Shown piece after piece: positions 11,330 through 23,300 of a stretch of 25,453 nucleotides of DNA. How positions within the stretch are numbered: the first letter of the stretch is position 1; every line of letters begins with the position of its first letter. The stretch lies in contig BMAT01012998.1 in the NCBI GenBank assembly GCA_019649035.1, positions 62,481 through 87,933 on the forward strand, read 5' to 3'. The position numbers were made by a program, and so were the translations under genes. The notes beneath the pieces are model-generated. The model was not told where the DNA came from. It did no database searches and was given only the letters and a program-made list of their open reading frames with translations. Origin of the DNA: Elysia marginata. Lineage: Eukaryota > Mollusca > Gastropoda > Plakobranchidae.

Positions 11330-14300
11330 CCTCGCTCTTTCTTTCTCTCTCTTTCTATCGTGGCTACTCATAAAGATATTAAAGTCTGAATAATTATGGA
11401 GAAGAAAGGGGTAAGAGCATTTTAAGTGGGTGATACCTGACGAATAAATATTATTAGGTTACTGTCGATAGCTCGGGAAAAAACAAGTTAAGTTTAAATT
11501 TGAACTCACTCGCATCTCCCTGTATCTTTTTGCAATCAGTGTGTTCGCTGTGTTTTCAGTTTTAGCCGAGGGTGAGTGCTGTTGGATTTATATTGCAAAT
11601 ACCAGGCGCAGTGCAGACACATCAAAGTCGGTCTTAGCTTTCTACCTGAAACTTTCCCAGGTAGACAGAACACGCTGATTAGAGGTTGGGTGTGTGCGGG
11701 GGTGGGGGGGGGGGTAAGCAGGGGCGAGCATATAAAGTGGTCTACGGGTGAAATTGCTAAATGTGAGATGGAGAGCGGAGAAAACTTGCTCACCATGACT
11801 CATGGTACAGTTATGCAGCTTCTTAAAGATGCACGGGAGAAGAAAGGTGATGGGGGTGTAGATGTTAAAGGTAAATATAGACGGATAAATCGAAGTGGCT
11901 GAAGAAAGATATCCATCATTCTTACTGATAAGGCTGGCAAGCTTTTAAGTCTACAACCTCTTGTATGACTGTGTATTCTTTTATTTTTTATTTACCAAAG
12001 CACCTCAATCCAATTTCTCTTACTTTCCCCAAAAATCCTCCGTTAGAAAGACCTACTACTTAGTGTGGTGCCTTGTCATCACCATGTTATCTATCTATCT
12101 ATTTTTAGAACAAGTTCTGGTTTTTGTCCTCTATAGAATTAAAGAGGCTTTCTCTAGAAAGATCTTACACACGTCAGGCTGGATCGAGATAAAATCAGCA
12201 GCTCACCCGTGTCAGACTCTGCGCGATGTGCAGCCGTGAAACTCGTACCTGCATCTTGCAGCTAGTCAAGAGGCTAGGCCAATCCTCTCTCTCACTAATT
12301 TTTTTTAGTTTTTTTAAACTGAATTTTAGTTGTTAAATGCTTTTGGCACTGGCTGTCTATGGTCGTAAACTTCTCTTGTCTTGGCAGTGGATTTCGCAAT
12401 GCGGTTTCGCTCTTCACCTCAAAAGCGCTAGGCCTCATTTCACCTTTCGGGACGTGTCAAATATTTCGAATGAGGTGCTTGAAAAGATGGCAAGCCACAA
12501 AAGTGTGCAATTCTCTGTTCTGGAAGGACATTGAAATTTTTCGATAGTTCGATCTGGTTTCGGAAATATAAAAAAAATTAGCAGTCTTTTTGTGCCTGCT
12601 TTTAGTTGTGACTTTCTCTGCTACGCTTAATATTGTGTCTTAATTGTGAGAGTTCATCGGTCATTAATTTTGATGTTGGTGGTGGACAAAAACCATATGA
12701 AGAAGTATATCATAAAAAGATTGAAACAAGACTGACATTTCATGTGTGCACGGGCTGATTTTGTTCTGTGTATTGTCAATAACTCCAGTGGACTGAAATA
12801 TAATATTATTACAACTGTGTTTCCTATTCTTAAGCTTTGTTCAAGATAAACCAGCATCTAACGATGAATCAATTCAAATTGCAGGCTCGTATCGAGGAAC
12901 TCGAGGAGGAGCTGGAGGCAGAGCGCCAGGCCAGAGCTAAGGTAAGAAGACTTAGTATGGATACATAAGTGGAAATTTGTCTTTATAGGAATAGGGCGAA
13001 ATCTTTAGTTAATCCCAAGCAACAGTTGTGTCTTGACATTTCAATTCCTAGTTTGCAAGGATGTTGGTAGGGCTAAAAATTATTTGGGGTAGTCGCTATC
13101 TTTTAGAAGAAAGGAAGTTAGCTGTGTGAATGTATTTTGCTTAAAAAAGATTAAACACGCGATCTAGGTATGGTACATATTTCAAAATAGAATGTTGAGG
13201 TTTAGAGAAAATGTTGTTCATTCTCTTAAATTGGCTACGTTTCATATCTCCTTTTTAAGTAATTGTATTATATATACTTTTGTTGATGCTTAATTATAGT
13301 TCATAAAATATTTTGAAATATTTAGCCAATACAATAATAAAACAATGACATGATATGCAAGTATGTTAGTTTCTTTACCAAGCATCGCGGTATATTAAAA
13401 CATACATTTAATTGTAGCAGCAATCGGCTCTTTGATTAGTTGATTGGTCAGTATAATGAAGATGAGAGAAGAGTGCTGAGTGCAATATAACATGTAAAGC
13501 AGCTGGCTTAAGTAGATGCCATAAGATCTAAGAACCTACACATGAGTCTATTCTAGATGTAAATTCAGTCATCAAATCTAGGTACTGCTTCTAGATATTC
13601 TAGATATTACTCATTTGTTTGATCAATGGTGATAGGTTAATTCCCGCTTATAAGTCCCTTGGTGTCATTTTGTTTCCCCAGGCCTAAATACTTTATATTT
13701 TCTAATTTAAAAAGTGGGTTACTGCTACATTCAGAGTCATGTTTGTATTTGCCAGTGCTAAAGTTACCCAATTGACATCTGCCCTTGTCTCCTTCAGGTT
13801 GAGAAGCAGCGCACTGAGCTGTCCCGCGAGCTGGAGGATCTCGGCGAGCGCCTGGATGAAGCAGGTGGCGCCACTGCAGCTCAGATGGAGCTCAACAAGA
13901 AGCGCGAGCAGGAGCTTGCCAAGCTGCGCCGCGACCTGGAGGAGGCCGCCCTGCAGCACGAGTCCCAGGTGTCCGCTCTCCGCAAGAAGCAGCAGGATGC
14001 CGCCAACGAGATGGCTGACCAGATCGACCAGCTGCAGAAGGTCAAGAGCAGGTCAGTTCAAGGAGGGAGGCGGTGGAAAAGACGTTGTGTTAGTTCTAGG
14101 GGGTAACTTGGATAGACATTGTGTTAGTTCTAGAGGGAGTAACTGGGATAGACATTGTGTTAGTTCTAGGGGAAGTAACTGTGACAGAAATCGTGTTAGT
14201 TCTAGAGGGAGTAACTGATATAGACATTGTGTAAGTTGAAGGGGAAGTAACTGGGATAAACATTGTGTTAGTTCTAGAGGAAGTAACTGTGACAGAAATC

Positions 14301-17300
14301 GTGTTAGTTCTAGGGGGGAGTAACTGTGATAGACATTGTGTTAATTCTAGGAAAGGAGAAACGGGGATTAAACTGGAATGCTACGTAAGCGTACTATTTA
14401 TTCTCATTGTTGGGGTCGACATTGTGTAATTCGAGGGGGAGTAACTGGTTTAGACATCATTTTACTTTTAGGATTAGTAATTGGTATCGACATTGTGTTA
14501 TTTTTAGACGGAGTATTTGCGCTCGACATTGTACTGGTAGAGGTGCCCACACGGAGCTGATAATGCGATATAAGTTATGGGTCTGAAATTAGCCTGTAGG
14601 ATCTAAGGGGGGAAATGTGGAGTGAGCTAGGAGGACGTGAAATTAATCGCCAATGCGTTTTCTGTACCTAGAGCAAATTTAGAGTCATAAGCGAAAAGAA
14701 TAAGATAAAGAATAAAGGAATGGTCAGTGAATGGTTTATGATGAAAAAGTTGAAATTAGTTCGACAGGAATGAAAGAAAAATCAAATCAAGTGAACAATA
14801 AATGTAATACAAAAAGTAGTAAAAATATTTTGTGGAAAAAAAATTATGATGGGCCTTCAGCTAATGAGCGGGTCATTTCCATTGAAATTTAATTTGGGGA
14901 AGAAAAAGGAAAAGAATGCGTCACGACATACATACAAATTGCTTAGCTAGGATTGATACTCATTGTGTTTAATAATGTCTCACCTCTGAATATAGCTTAT
15001 TACGACTAAAACTAGCCACATCCTTCCTTTCTTCCACGAGTGTGTGTTTGCAGTAGTATTTGGTTTTTAAGTCACTTTATTTTCACTTACTTACGTTAAA
15101 ACTGATATTAAATTTTAAAAAGCACCTTTGAATTTAAAGACGGCACTCCTTAAAAAACGACACTGTCTTAATCTACACTAATCTATGTCAAATGAATTTG
15201 AAGAACAATTGGCTTGATCGTAGTTCGAGCACCATAACTCACAACAATTCACTGTAATCTACTGACCCATGTCTGATCCAGGATCGAGAAAGAGAAGAGC
15301 CAGCTGAAGTCTGAGGTCGATGACCTCCAGGCCCAAGTCGAACATGCCAGCAAGAACAAGGTACAGCACTCAACTGATAAAAATTGCATCCCTTACCTAA
15401 AGCCTGGCATGATGAGATCTGCTTGGAATTCTTCTTCCTCTAACACGTCCTTCCGTGTTCTCTATTCCATACCTTCCTTCCCCTTTATGATCTTCCACCT
15501 CTCTACCTGTGTCCTTTTTCTTATTCCCTCTGACTTCATGTCGAACATGTCAGGAGGACAAGATACAGCAGTACTGATGAGAGTTGCATCCCTTACATAA
15601 AGCCTGACGTGTCAAGATCTTCGTGGGATTCTCCTTCATATTCAACACGTGCTTTTGGTGCTCTCAATATTGTCTGTTCCATACCCATTTTCTTTCTGTC
15701 TTCTTGTAGCTCTCTCCCATGCACCAGCTCATCCCCTCCCTTTATCTTCATATACTTCCTTTTCTTTGTACTTTCATGTCGCTCTCCCATGCCCTGCCTT
15801 AAAATCCACCTCTCTGTCTTTATCTATTATCATTTTCTCTTTGTCTTTATTCTCGTCTATATATCGCATTTAAACGTGGTATCTCTCCCTCTTTATCTCT
15901 TTAGCAACACTTACCAAACGTTTTTTTGTTCTTATTTAACATTGTTTCTTTCCAATGTTCCCAATTAACAACACCTGCACGATTTTCGATTTTTATGTTT
16001 CAAACTCTTGCAGAGCTTTCGAAATAAAGCTTTAAAGATGCTGTCTTTAAGCCTAGAACACATAGAAGTCTACTAACATTTTTCTATGAAGCTCTTGTAT
16101 CGCGACACCCTTTTTCCCTAGTAAGCGTCTGACAATTGTTTAAGAAGTACTTTACGACTTATGTAAAGTGTCTCCTACTTTTTAGTCGTTCTGTTAAATA
16201 GTTATTTCCTTCTAGGTTTTGTTTTTTACAAAGTTACAAAAGTTAAATTGTCTCACAGCCAGTGAAATTAAATCGGATGTCGCAGTTTTTAAAATGGGTA
16301 GTAATTTTGAATAACACTTTTTAAGCTTCCAAACGTTGAACAGTACATGAAATGAGCGAAATTTTGTGAAGAGATATTATAATTTAAAAAAAAAAAAAAA
16401 GAAAAAGAAATAACCTTTGAAACGCATTTTCTCTAAATTTACTTTCCGACACCCGAATTTTTGGCACAGGTCGCGAGATAATGATAAGCTTGCATGTTCT
16501 TACTTTTCAGACATAATAGAATGCCTTTACCGTACTAACTTCGCCCCTTTAAAACCTTCTTGGTATATACAGACGAGGCAATAGGAACCTGTTGCTATCT
16601 CACTCAGTACGAATAATTCTTGCATGTTGAGCATGTGACTGACCAGGTGTGCTTGTGTCTTGCTTGTTGTCCTCGTGCCCAGGCTGGAGCTTGAGAAGCA
16701 GGACCTGGAGATGGAGGTCGAAGACTTGCTGGAAGAGTTTCACCACGCCAGTCGTGTCAGGGTACACGTTCTTACTTAATACTTACGTTTTTTGACTAAC
16801 ACACAGGCTTCATTGCATGTTAACGATCGTTTGAGAGTATGAAAAGCCTTTCTCGAAAACATTAATCTTATGTTACATTCATGTTATTGTGATAATTTGT
16901 GGATAAGGTTTATTTAATATTTTAATTTTACGACTGAAAATAGTTGCTAAGAAAAGATAAGATAAACATAAGTAACTGGATCGTACAGGCAGCATAGATA
17001 ACAAAGATTCGATACAATGAGACAAAACAAGTAAATAAATAGGCAAACAAATAAATTATTCAACACATTAAATTTCTTCTCTCACATACATTTCTTACAT
17101 TCGCTTTTCTTATCTTCCTCTCACCAACTGTTTCTTCGTGACTTTCATTCAATGCACAAAAGATGTAATTGATTATGCTAAATATGTCCTTAATATTTGT
17201 GTTTACATAAAAAAATTTTAAAGAGCGTGAAATTGTGATTTATAATTAAATGTGTCTTAAAACTAGTTACTTCTTTTTAATGAACCTTCACACACAAACA

Positions 17301-20300
17301 CAAATACACATACGCCCCATCATGAGAGTCACCTAGTAGCGTATTTACATCACGTCCTGTTTTGTTGGGTATCCAGGGCATGAGCGAGAAGATGTCCAAG
17401 CAGGTGGAGGCCCAGATCTCTGAGCTGAACGCCAAGGTGGACCAGGCCAACCGCAACGTGCAGGATCTCCAAGCCCAGAAGAACAGGGCCAGCCAGGAGG
17501 CCGCCGAGCTCACCCGCCAGCTGGAGGAGGCTGAACACAAGATTGGCACCCTCACCAAGGAGAAGGCATCCCTCTCATCTGCTCTCGAGGAGGCCAAGAG
17601 GGCGCTTGAAGACGAGACCAGGGTAGGTATCAGGGAGAGCAGTATTAGAATTACCAGTCGTTGGACAATACTTTGAAAGGGCGTAAGTTGGAACATGACA
17701 CATAAACACACTGTATAGGACTTAAGGGATTTGTTGGTATTGCACGATGTAGAGTTGGAACGAAATAAATATAAATTGAAAGACATCAGTTGAAGATGAG
17801 AATTTTTTATAGAGACCGAAAGATGTGCACAGAGCTAGAGAGAGAGAGGTTATCATGTGTGTTCCACTTCTGTTCTCAGTAACAACCGCAGTAGTAGCTT
17901 TTAACTTTGTAGCGTGATTAACAGATATTTATTCTCCTTACATTCTTTTTCTTTGTTCCCCTCCGTTTCCAGGCCCGCCAGAAGCTCCAGTCCGAAGTGC
18001 GCAACCTGAACTCCGACATGGATGCTCTCAGGGAGCAGCTGGAAGAGGAGCAGGAGGGCAAAGCCGACCTGCAGCGCCATCTCAGCAAGGCCAACAGCGA
18101 GGCCCAACAGTGGCGCTCCAAGTGGGAGAGCGAGGGCGCCTCCAGGGCTGAAGAGCTTGAGGAGAGCAAGTCAGTATTTGTCCTATCATACATGTAGAAA
18201 CAGCATAGTTAGGGTAGTGGATGGTTGTTGGAATGGCCCCCAGCAAAGAAGTGTCTGTAGGTAGTTGTTGCAATGGCCTCTAGCGATGTAGTGATAGTGG
18301 GTGGTTGTTGGAATAGCCTTGGTAGCCATCAATGTCTTAAATTTATGATGCATGAAAAAATATACTTATTTTCACTCTGCATCATCATTATTCATATTAG
18401 CGGTACTGAAGTGGGTTTAAAGCTCAATGTGAAAAAGTTAAACGTGAGACTCAATGATTTCCTAAATAAGATATTTACAAGTCTATTTAATTCAATTAAT
18501 AACTTACAACATCTGGTTACGCACTTCACCATTTTTCTCAGTATAATCTGGCGGTACTGCCATGGACATGCGCTTATTTTTTATAAAGACTATTCGGATT
18601 TGCTGGTATTTGGAGTTTGAAGCTTTTACATTTAATTTTATACAGTATAAAATCCTTTTTCTGTGTTAAAGATACCAAATAATCAACATAAATCACTACA
18701 TATTTAGCAACGAATTGTTATCTCCAGGTATCACCCGCACTTCTTGAATTTTTTTCTTTTCCCTCGCAGATGTCTTAACACACATGTTAGCAACACTAGT
18801 TCTGTTGACGTACCTAGTCATTCATTGTTTATTGACATTCGTATTGTTCAGTTCTCTGACACTGTCAAATTTCTAACCGTCGCAAATGTACATTATTTCC
18901 CACCGAGGACTATCAATTCAATTCTTTAATATATAAAATTTACCTTATGATGTCTTGTATTTCATATAGACGTAAACTCCAGGCCAAACTGAACGAGGCC
19001 GAGCAAAACGCCGAGGCTGCCAACGCCAAGGTCCAGGCCCTTGAGAAAGCCAAATCTCGCCTGCAGGGAGAGCTTGAGGATCTCATGATTGACGTCGAGA
19101 GGGTAAGACTACAGCGGGGTTAGTCGATCACTAGGATGGTAGTTGGGCATTTATAATCAGTGATGATGTACGGTGTGTTTTAAATAAGGGAAGATCAGAA
19201 GCTATTTGTACTGAATAGTGTGTTAAAATAAGAAAATAATACAATAATACAAAAACGCAAACGGCCGACGTCGTTTGTTAGGTTTCTCTTCTCCTTTCAA
19301 GTTTCTCTCGCTTTTTTTATTTAATTGTCCGTAATGTTTTATGCAAGTTAAAAACTCAACGTTCTTTTATTTTATGCCAGTTTTCGCTCAGATGAAGCTG
19401 TATGTTAATTTTAGGCCTAGTGACTGTCATATCCTTCACATATTAAACTGTAAGGACTTTTTAAACTTGGTGGCAGGCATAACCTTCATGAATTTTGATT
19501 TGGGTTTTTTTCCAGTCCAACGCTAACGCCACCAACCTGGAGAAGAAGCAGCGCGCTTTCGACAAGACGATCGGTGAGTGGCAGGCCAAGTGCAACGACC
19601 TCCAGAGCGAGCTTGAGAACGCCCAGAAGGAGGCCAGAGGCTACTCAGCCGAGCTGTTCCGCGTGAAGGCCCAGATCGAGGAGGCCCACGACAGCGTGGA
19701 GGCTCTCAGAAGGGAGAACAAGAACTTGGCTGGTATGTAGTCTAGTAGTGGTTGTGTCGTCTTACGGCTGGTTTACAGCTGTTAACTGATATTGTAAGAC
19801 AGATTGTAAATGTGTGATTTGCTGTCGTTGGTGTATCATATCCTGCTTCAACTTAAGTTATTGGTCAGTGTAGGGCGGTGTGGTATGTGATACCACTCCT
19901 TCTCTGGCTCAGTTGTTGGTTTCCGTTTTTACTTGCTTGGTTTCTTTTTTTTTTTTTTTTTTTTTGGCCTTAAACCTGTTGGAAGTGCATTCATCTAATG
20001 ATTGCAAAATAGTTTTTGTTAATTTGTCTTTTTTAAATATAAGCAGACAATCCCGAAATTTGTTGTTTTGAGAAATGTTCGCTTTTAAGTTCAAGTAGGT
20101 TATCTCAAAGTTTGTTCCTTTGGAAATTTTGGGATAGCCTACCTGTACTTAAAAGCGACCATTTCTCAAATCAACAATTTTAGCACTAGCCTGCTTTTTG
20201 TACTTAAAACCGACCAATTATTATTGCGGGTTTTTTTCTTCATGCAGTACCCATAACATGAGAAAGATGGTCTCTATTTGTGTGTGTTTATTATCGTTTT

Positions 20301-23300
20301 AAATGCGTGTCAGTTTACATTTACAGCAATTGCCACCTTTTCCGTGGAAGACCAAACACTTTGTAAATGCGATCTTAAATTCATGTCTATCCCTTTGTGT
20401 CTGTGTCTTCAGATGAGATCCATGACCTCACCGACCAGCTTGGCGAGGGAGGACGCTCCACTCACGAGCTCGAGAAGTCCAGGAAGCGCCTGGAGATGGA
20501 GAAGGAGGAGCTGCAAGCCGCCCTCGAGGAGGCTGAGTCTGCTCTTGAGCAGGAAGAGGCCAAGGTGATGCGCTCCCAGCTCGAGATCTCCTCTGTCCGT
20601 TCTGAGATTGACCGTCGCATCCAGGATAAGGAAGAAGAGTTTGAGAACACTCGGTAAGTTCTGCTCAGTCAATTTTTTTTCTTTTATATTACGCGTATGC
20701 TATATTTAAGTCAAGTTCGCATTCTGTCCCTTTGTATCACCGTCCCACTTTGACGTAGATGCGTCACCGGGTGAAAAGAAAACCGGATCACATTCGCTTA
20801 ATCGTTCTGTCACCGATACCTAGCCTAGTATGGCATACGCGTCATGTGAACGGACCATGAAGCTTTATGAAGTATAGTAATCGGCAACAAGAGAAGATGA
20901 CTTAAACAATAGTTTCAAGACAATCAACCAAATACGCATGATAGAATTTATATCACTTAAATAATGGTCAATTAAATTTGTTTGCCCAAATAGTTAATCT
21001 CAAACCCACCTTTTTCTTCTAAACACTTTCACGCATCGCCTCTTAATACATTTTGCCATTAATCTTTGCTCTTAAAGCAGGTTTCAGTTTTGTCTTGTTC
21101 AATCTCCCGCGGAGTATTTAAAATGATATCCTCTTTTCTCGACCAACCTTAGCCGCAACCACCAGCGCGCCATGGACTCCATGCAGGCTAGCCTTGAGGC
21201 CGAAGCCAAGGGCAAAGCCGAGGCTCTCCGCATCAAGAAGAAGCTTGAACAGGACATCAACGAGTTGGAAGTCGCTCTGGACCAGGCCAACCGCGGCAAG
21301 GCCGAGTTCGAGAAGAACGTCAAGAAATACCAACAAACAATCAGGGTACGTGCTTATAGGGCTGTTACGTGACGAGCCTTCTTGTGTGTAAAAATCAAAA
21401 GTTGTATCTCTCAGAGAGCTCTTCTATGGGGTAGGTAGTTTAGCAGAGAAAAACTCAAGGGTCGAATATAAGCTTAGAGACCTAAGAGGAAGTACTCTAA
21501 AACATATTTTTAAAAATTCGTATAACAAATCTAGTATACTTTTGTCGGCTATTAAAGGTTGAGGGTAAAGTTTCTGTGACATTGATTAAATTAAGATTGA
21601 CATCTCAAAAACATATTAACTTGAAAACAACGAGATTTTGTGTGGACAATGGTCAGCCCAGAATAAGATAGAAGTCCAACTTGTACGAAAGACCGTTTGT
21701 TGTATGACTAAACTCGCACATTTAAAAGTAGAACTAATCTGTATTAAAAATGTTCACCTATGGTTTGACAAAGGAGTACTAATCTTATTATACGTCGTCC
21801 TTACCTCCTCCAACCTGGGCCCAATAGGAGATGCAGAGCGCCATCGAGGATGAGGCCAGACAGAGGGAGGAAGCCCGCGAGTCTTACAACATGGCCGAGC
21901 GTCGTTGCACAACTCTTACCGCCGAGATTGAAGAGCTCAGGAGCGCCTTGGAGCAGGTCAGTTCTAGTGATTGTTATGTACAGTAAATATTGCGTCAGTA
22001 CTGGCCATTGCTATGGACCGTAAATATTAGGTCAGTGTTGGTCATTACTACCTACAACAAACTCTACTGCCCAGGACAATCAAAGTGGAGTGTTTGCAGT
22101 CAAATCATATAAGAGATACTGCACTTTGATTGCTCCCGGCAGTTTAGAGGGTCAGTGCTTGTCATTGCTATAAACAGCAAATATTAGGTCAGTGCTTTTA
22201 ATTTCTATATACAATGAACATTAAAAGTTCATTGCTTTGTACAGCAAACATTAGAAAGTCAGCATATGTATTAAACTGGTTGGTTAAATTCCAAGTTACT
22301 CTTTTCTTCAAAGATAAAAATAGAATTGAAAACGCTGAAAATTTCTATGAATGTTTGGGTGTAAACTTTATGGTTAGTTTACTACCTCAAACTTCATTTG
22401 CCGTTTATGACGCTGTAATTGGTACAAATTATTGAGTTGATACTACCCTCTTATCCGACTATATGTACTAACCCGTACTTTTGTGGTATTGGTGATGGTA
22501 TGTTTAGGCTGAGCGTGCCCGCAAGGGAGCCGAGAACGAACTGCAGGACGCCAACGACCGCGTGAACGAGCTGTCCGCACAGACCTCTTCCATCCAGGGC
22601 CAGAAGCGCAAGCTGGAGGGAGACGTCCAGGCCATGCAGACAGATCTGGATGAGATGAGCAACGAACTGAGGGCCTCTGAGGAGAGGAGCAAGAAGGCTA
22701 TGGCTGATGCTGCAAGGCTCGCTGATGAGCTCAGACAAGAGCAAGAGCACAGGTAGGAAATGAATGGGAGAAAGCCAGAGAGAGGGTGATAAGAAATCAC
22801 TTATCAAAGATGAAATTGAAGGATGAGATAGAGAGACGAAAAAAATTAGTAAAGAGGGGCAAGGAATGGGAGGGTGCCAGAGAGAGTGCGGTGGGGAAAT
22901 CACCACTAAAGATTAAAGGTAGGGTGGATATGAAAAAAGTGAGTTATGAGGGACAAGGGGGTGGGGGGGGGTATGTAAAAAGGTAGACCTACCAAGCATG
23001 ACTGTGATATATGTATCTATATGTATGTATATATGACTGTGATATATGTGTGGAAATATGAAACAAATTATGGCTGCAAAGCAAAAGGTAAGTTGTAATT
23101 TATCTTAATATTCTATTCAGCATTAACGTATGACATTTCGCCCACCCCCCACACGCCACAATAACCTTTTGTAACGGGCTGATAATCATAATGCTAACTT
23201 GCAGCATGTCTCAAATTTGCACTGCACTGATTTCTATACAAAACTGCCACCTATAAAGTGGTTAATTCATTTCTTGTTTCTCCTGATTTCCTCAGCATGC

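Larger units (their letters stand above)
10031..12884 (+). other. 3' part of the giant intron, shared by MHC and catchin pre-mRNAs
   Basis: It holds two CT microsatellites, one broken by a 23-N gap, a GATA/TATC tetranucleotide tract and a perfect MEF2 consensus (12099-12108). ATG frames at 11576-11902, 11961-12239 and 12337-12534 show no family resemblance and are probably chance. Confidence 0.7.
19733..20412 (+). other. MHC intron 15
   Basis: GT-AG intron with a T homopolymer of about 21 (19945-19965) and a long inverted repeat (20060-20177, listed separately). Confidence 0.8.
21957..22507 (+). other. MHC intron 18
   Basis: GT-AG intron. The first 310 bases are a 37-bp array interrupted by an 88-bp hairpin. 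The rest is AT-rich. Confidence 0.8.

Noticed and set aside
11576-12534. Several ATG frames of 65-108 codons in the giant intron
   Set aside because: Low-complexity or AT-rich translations with no motif. They are consistent with chance in a 2.8 kb intron.
13739-14560. Frames reading repeated VSSRGSN-like and DIVL-like peptides
   Set aside because: They are translations of the 36-bp minisatellite and of an off-frame exon 10.
20763-20790. TCACCGGGTGAAAA, like the miR-36 mature sequence
   Set aside because: No complementary arm is present within about 100 bases on either side, so no precursor hairpin can form. Chance match.
22786-22986. 66-codon Lys/Glu-rich frame after exon 19
   Set aside because: It translates the purine-rich intron 19 duplication and is not part of the rod frame.
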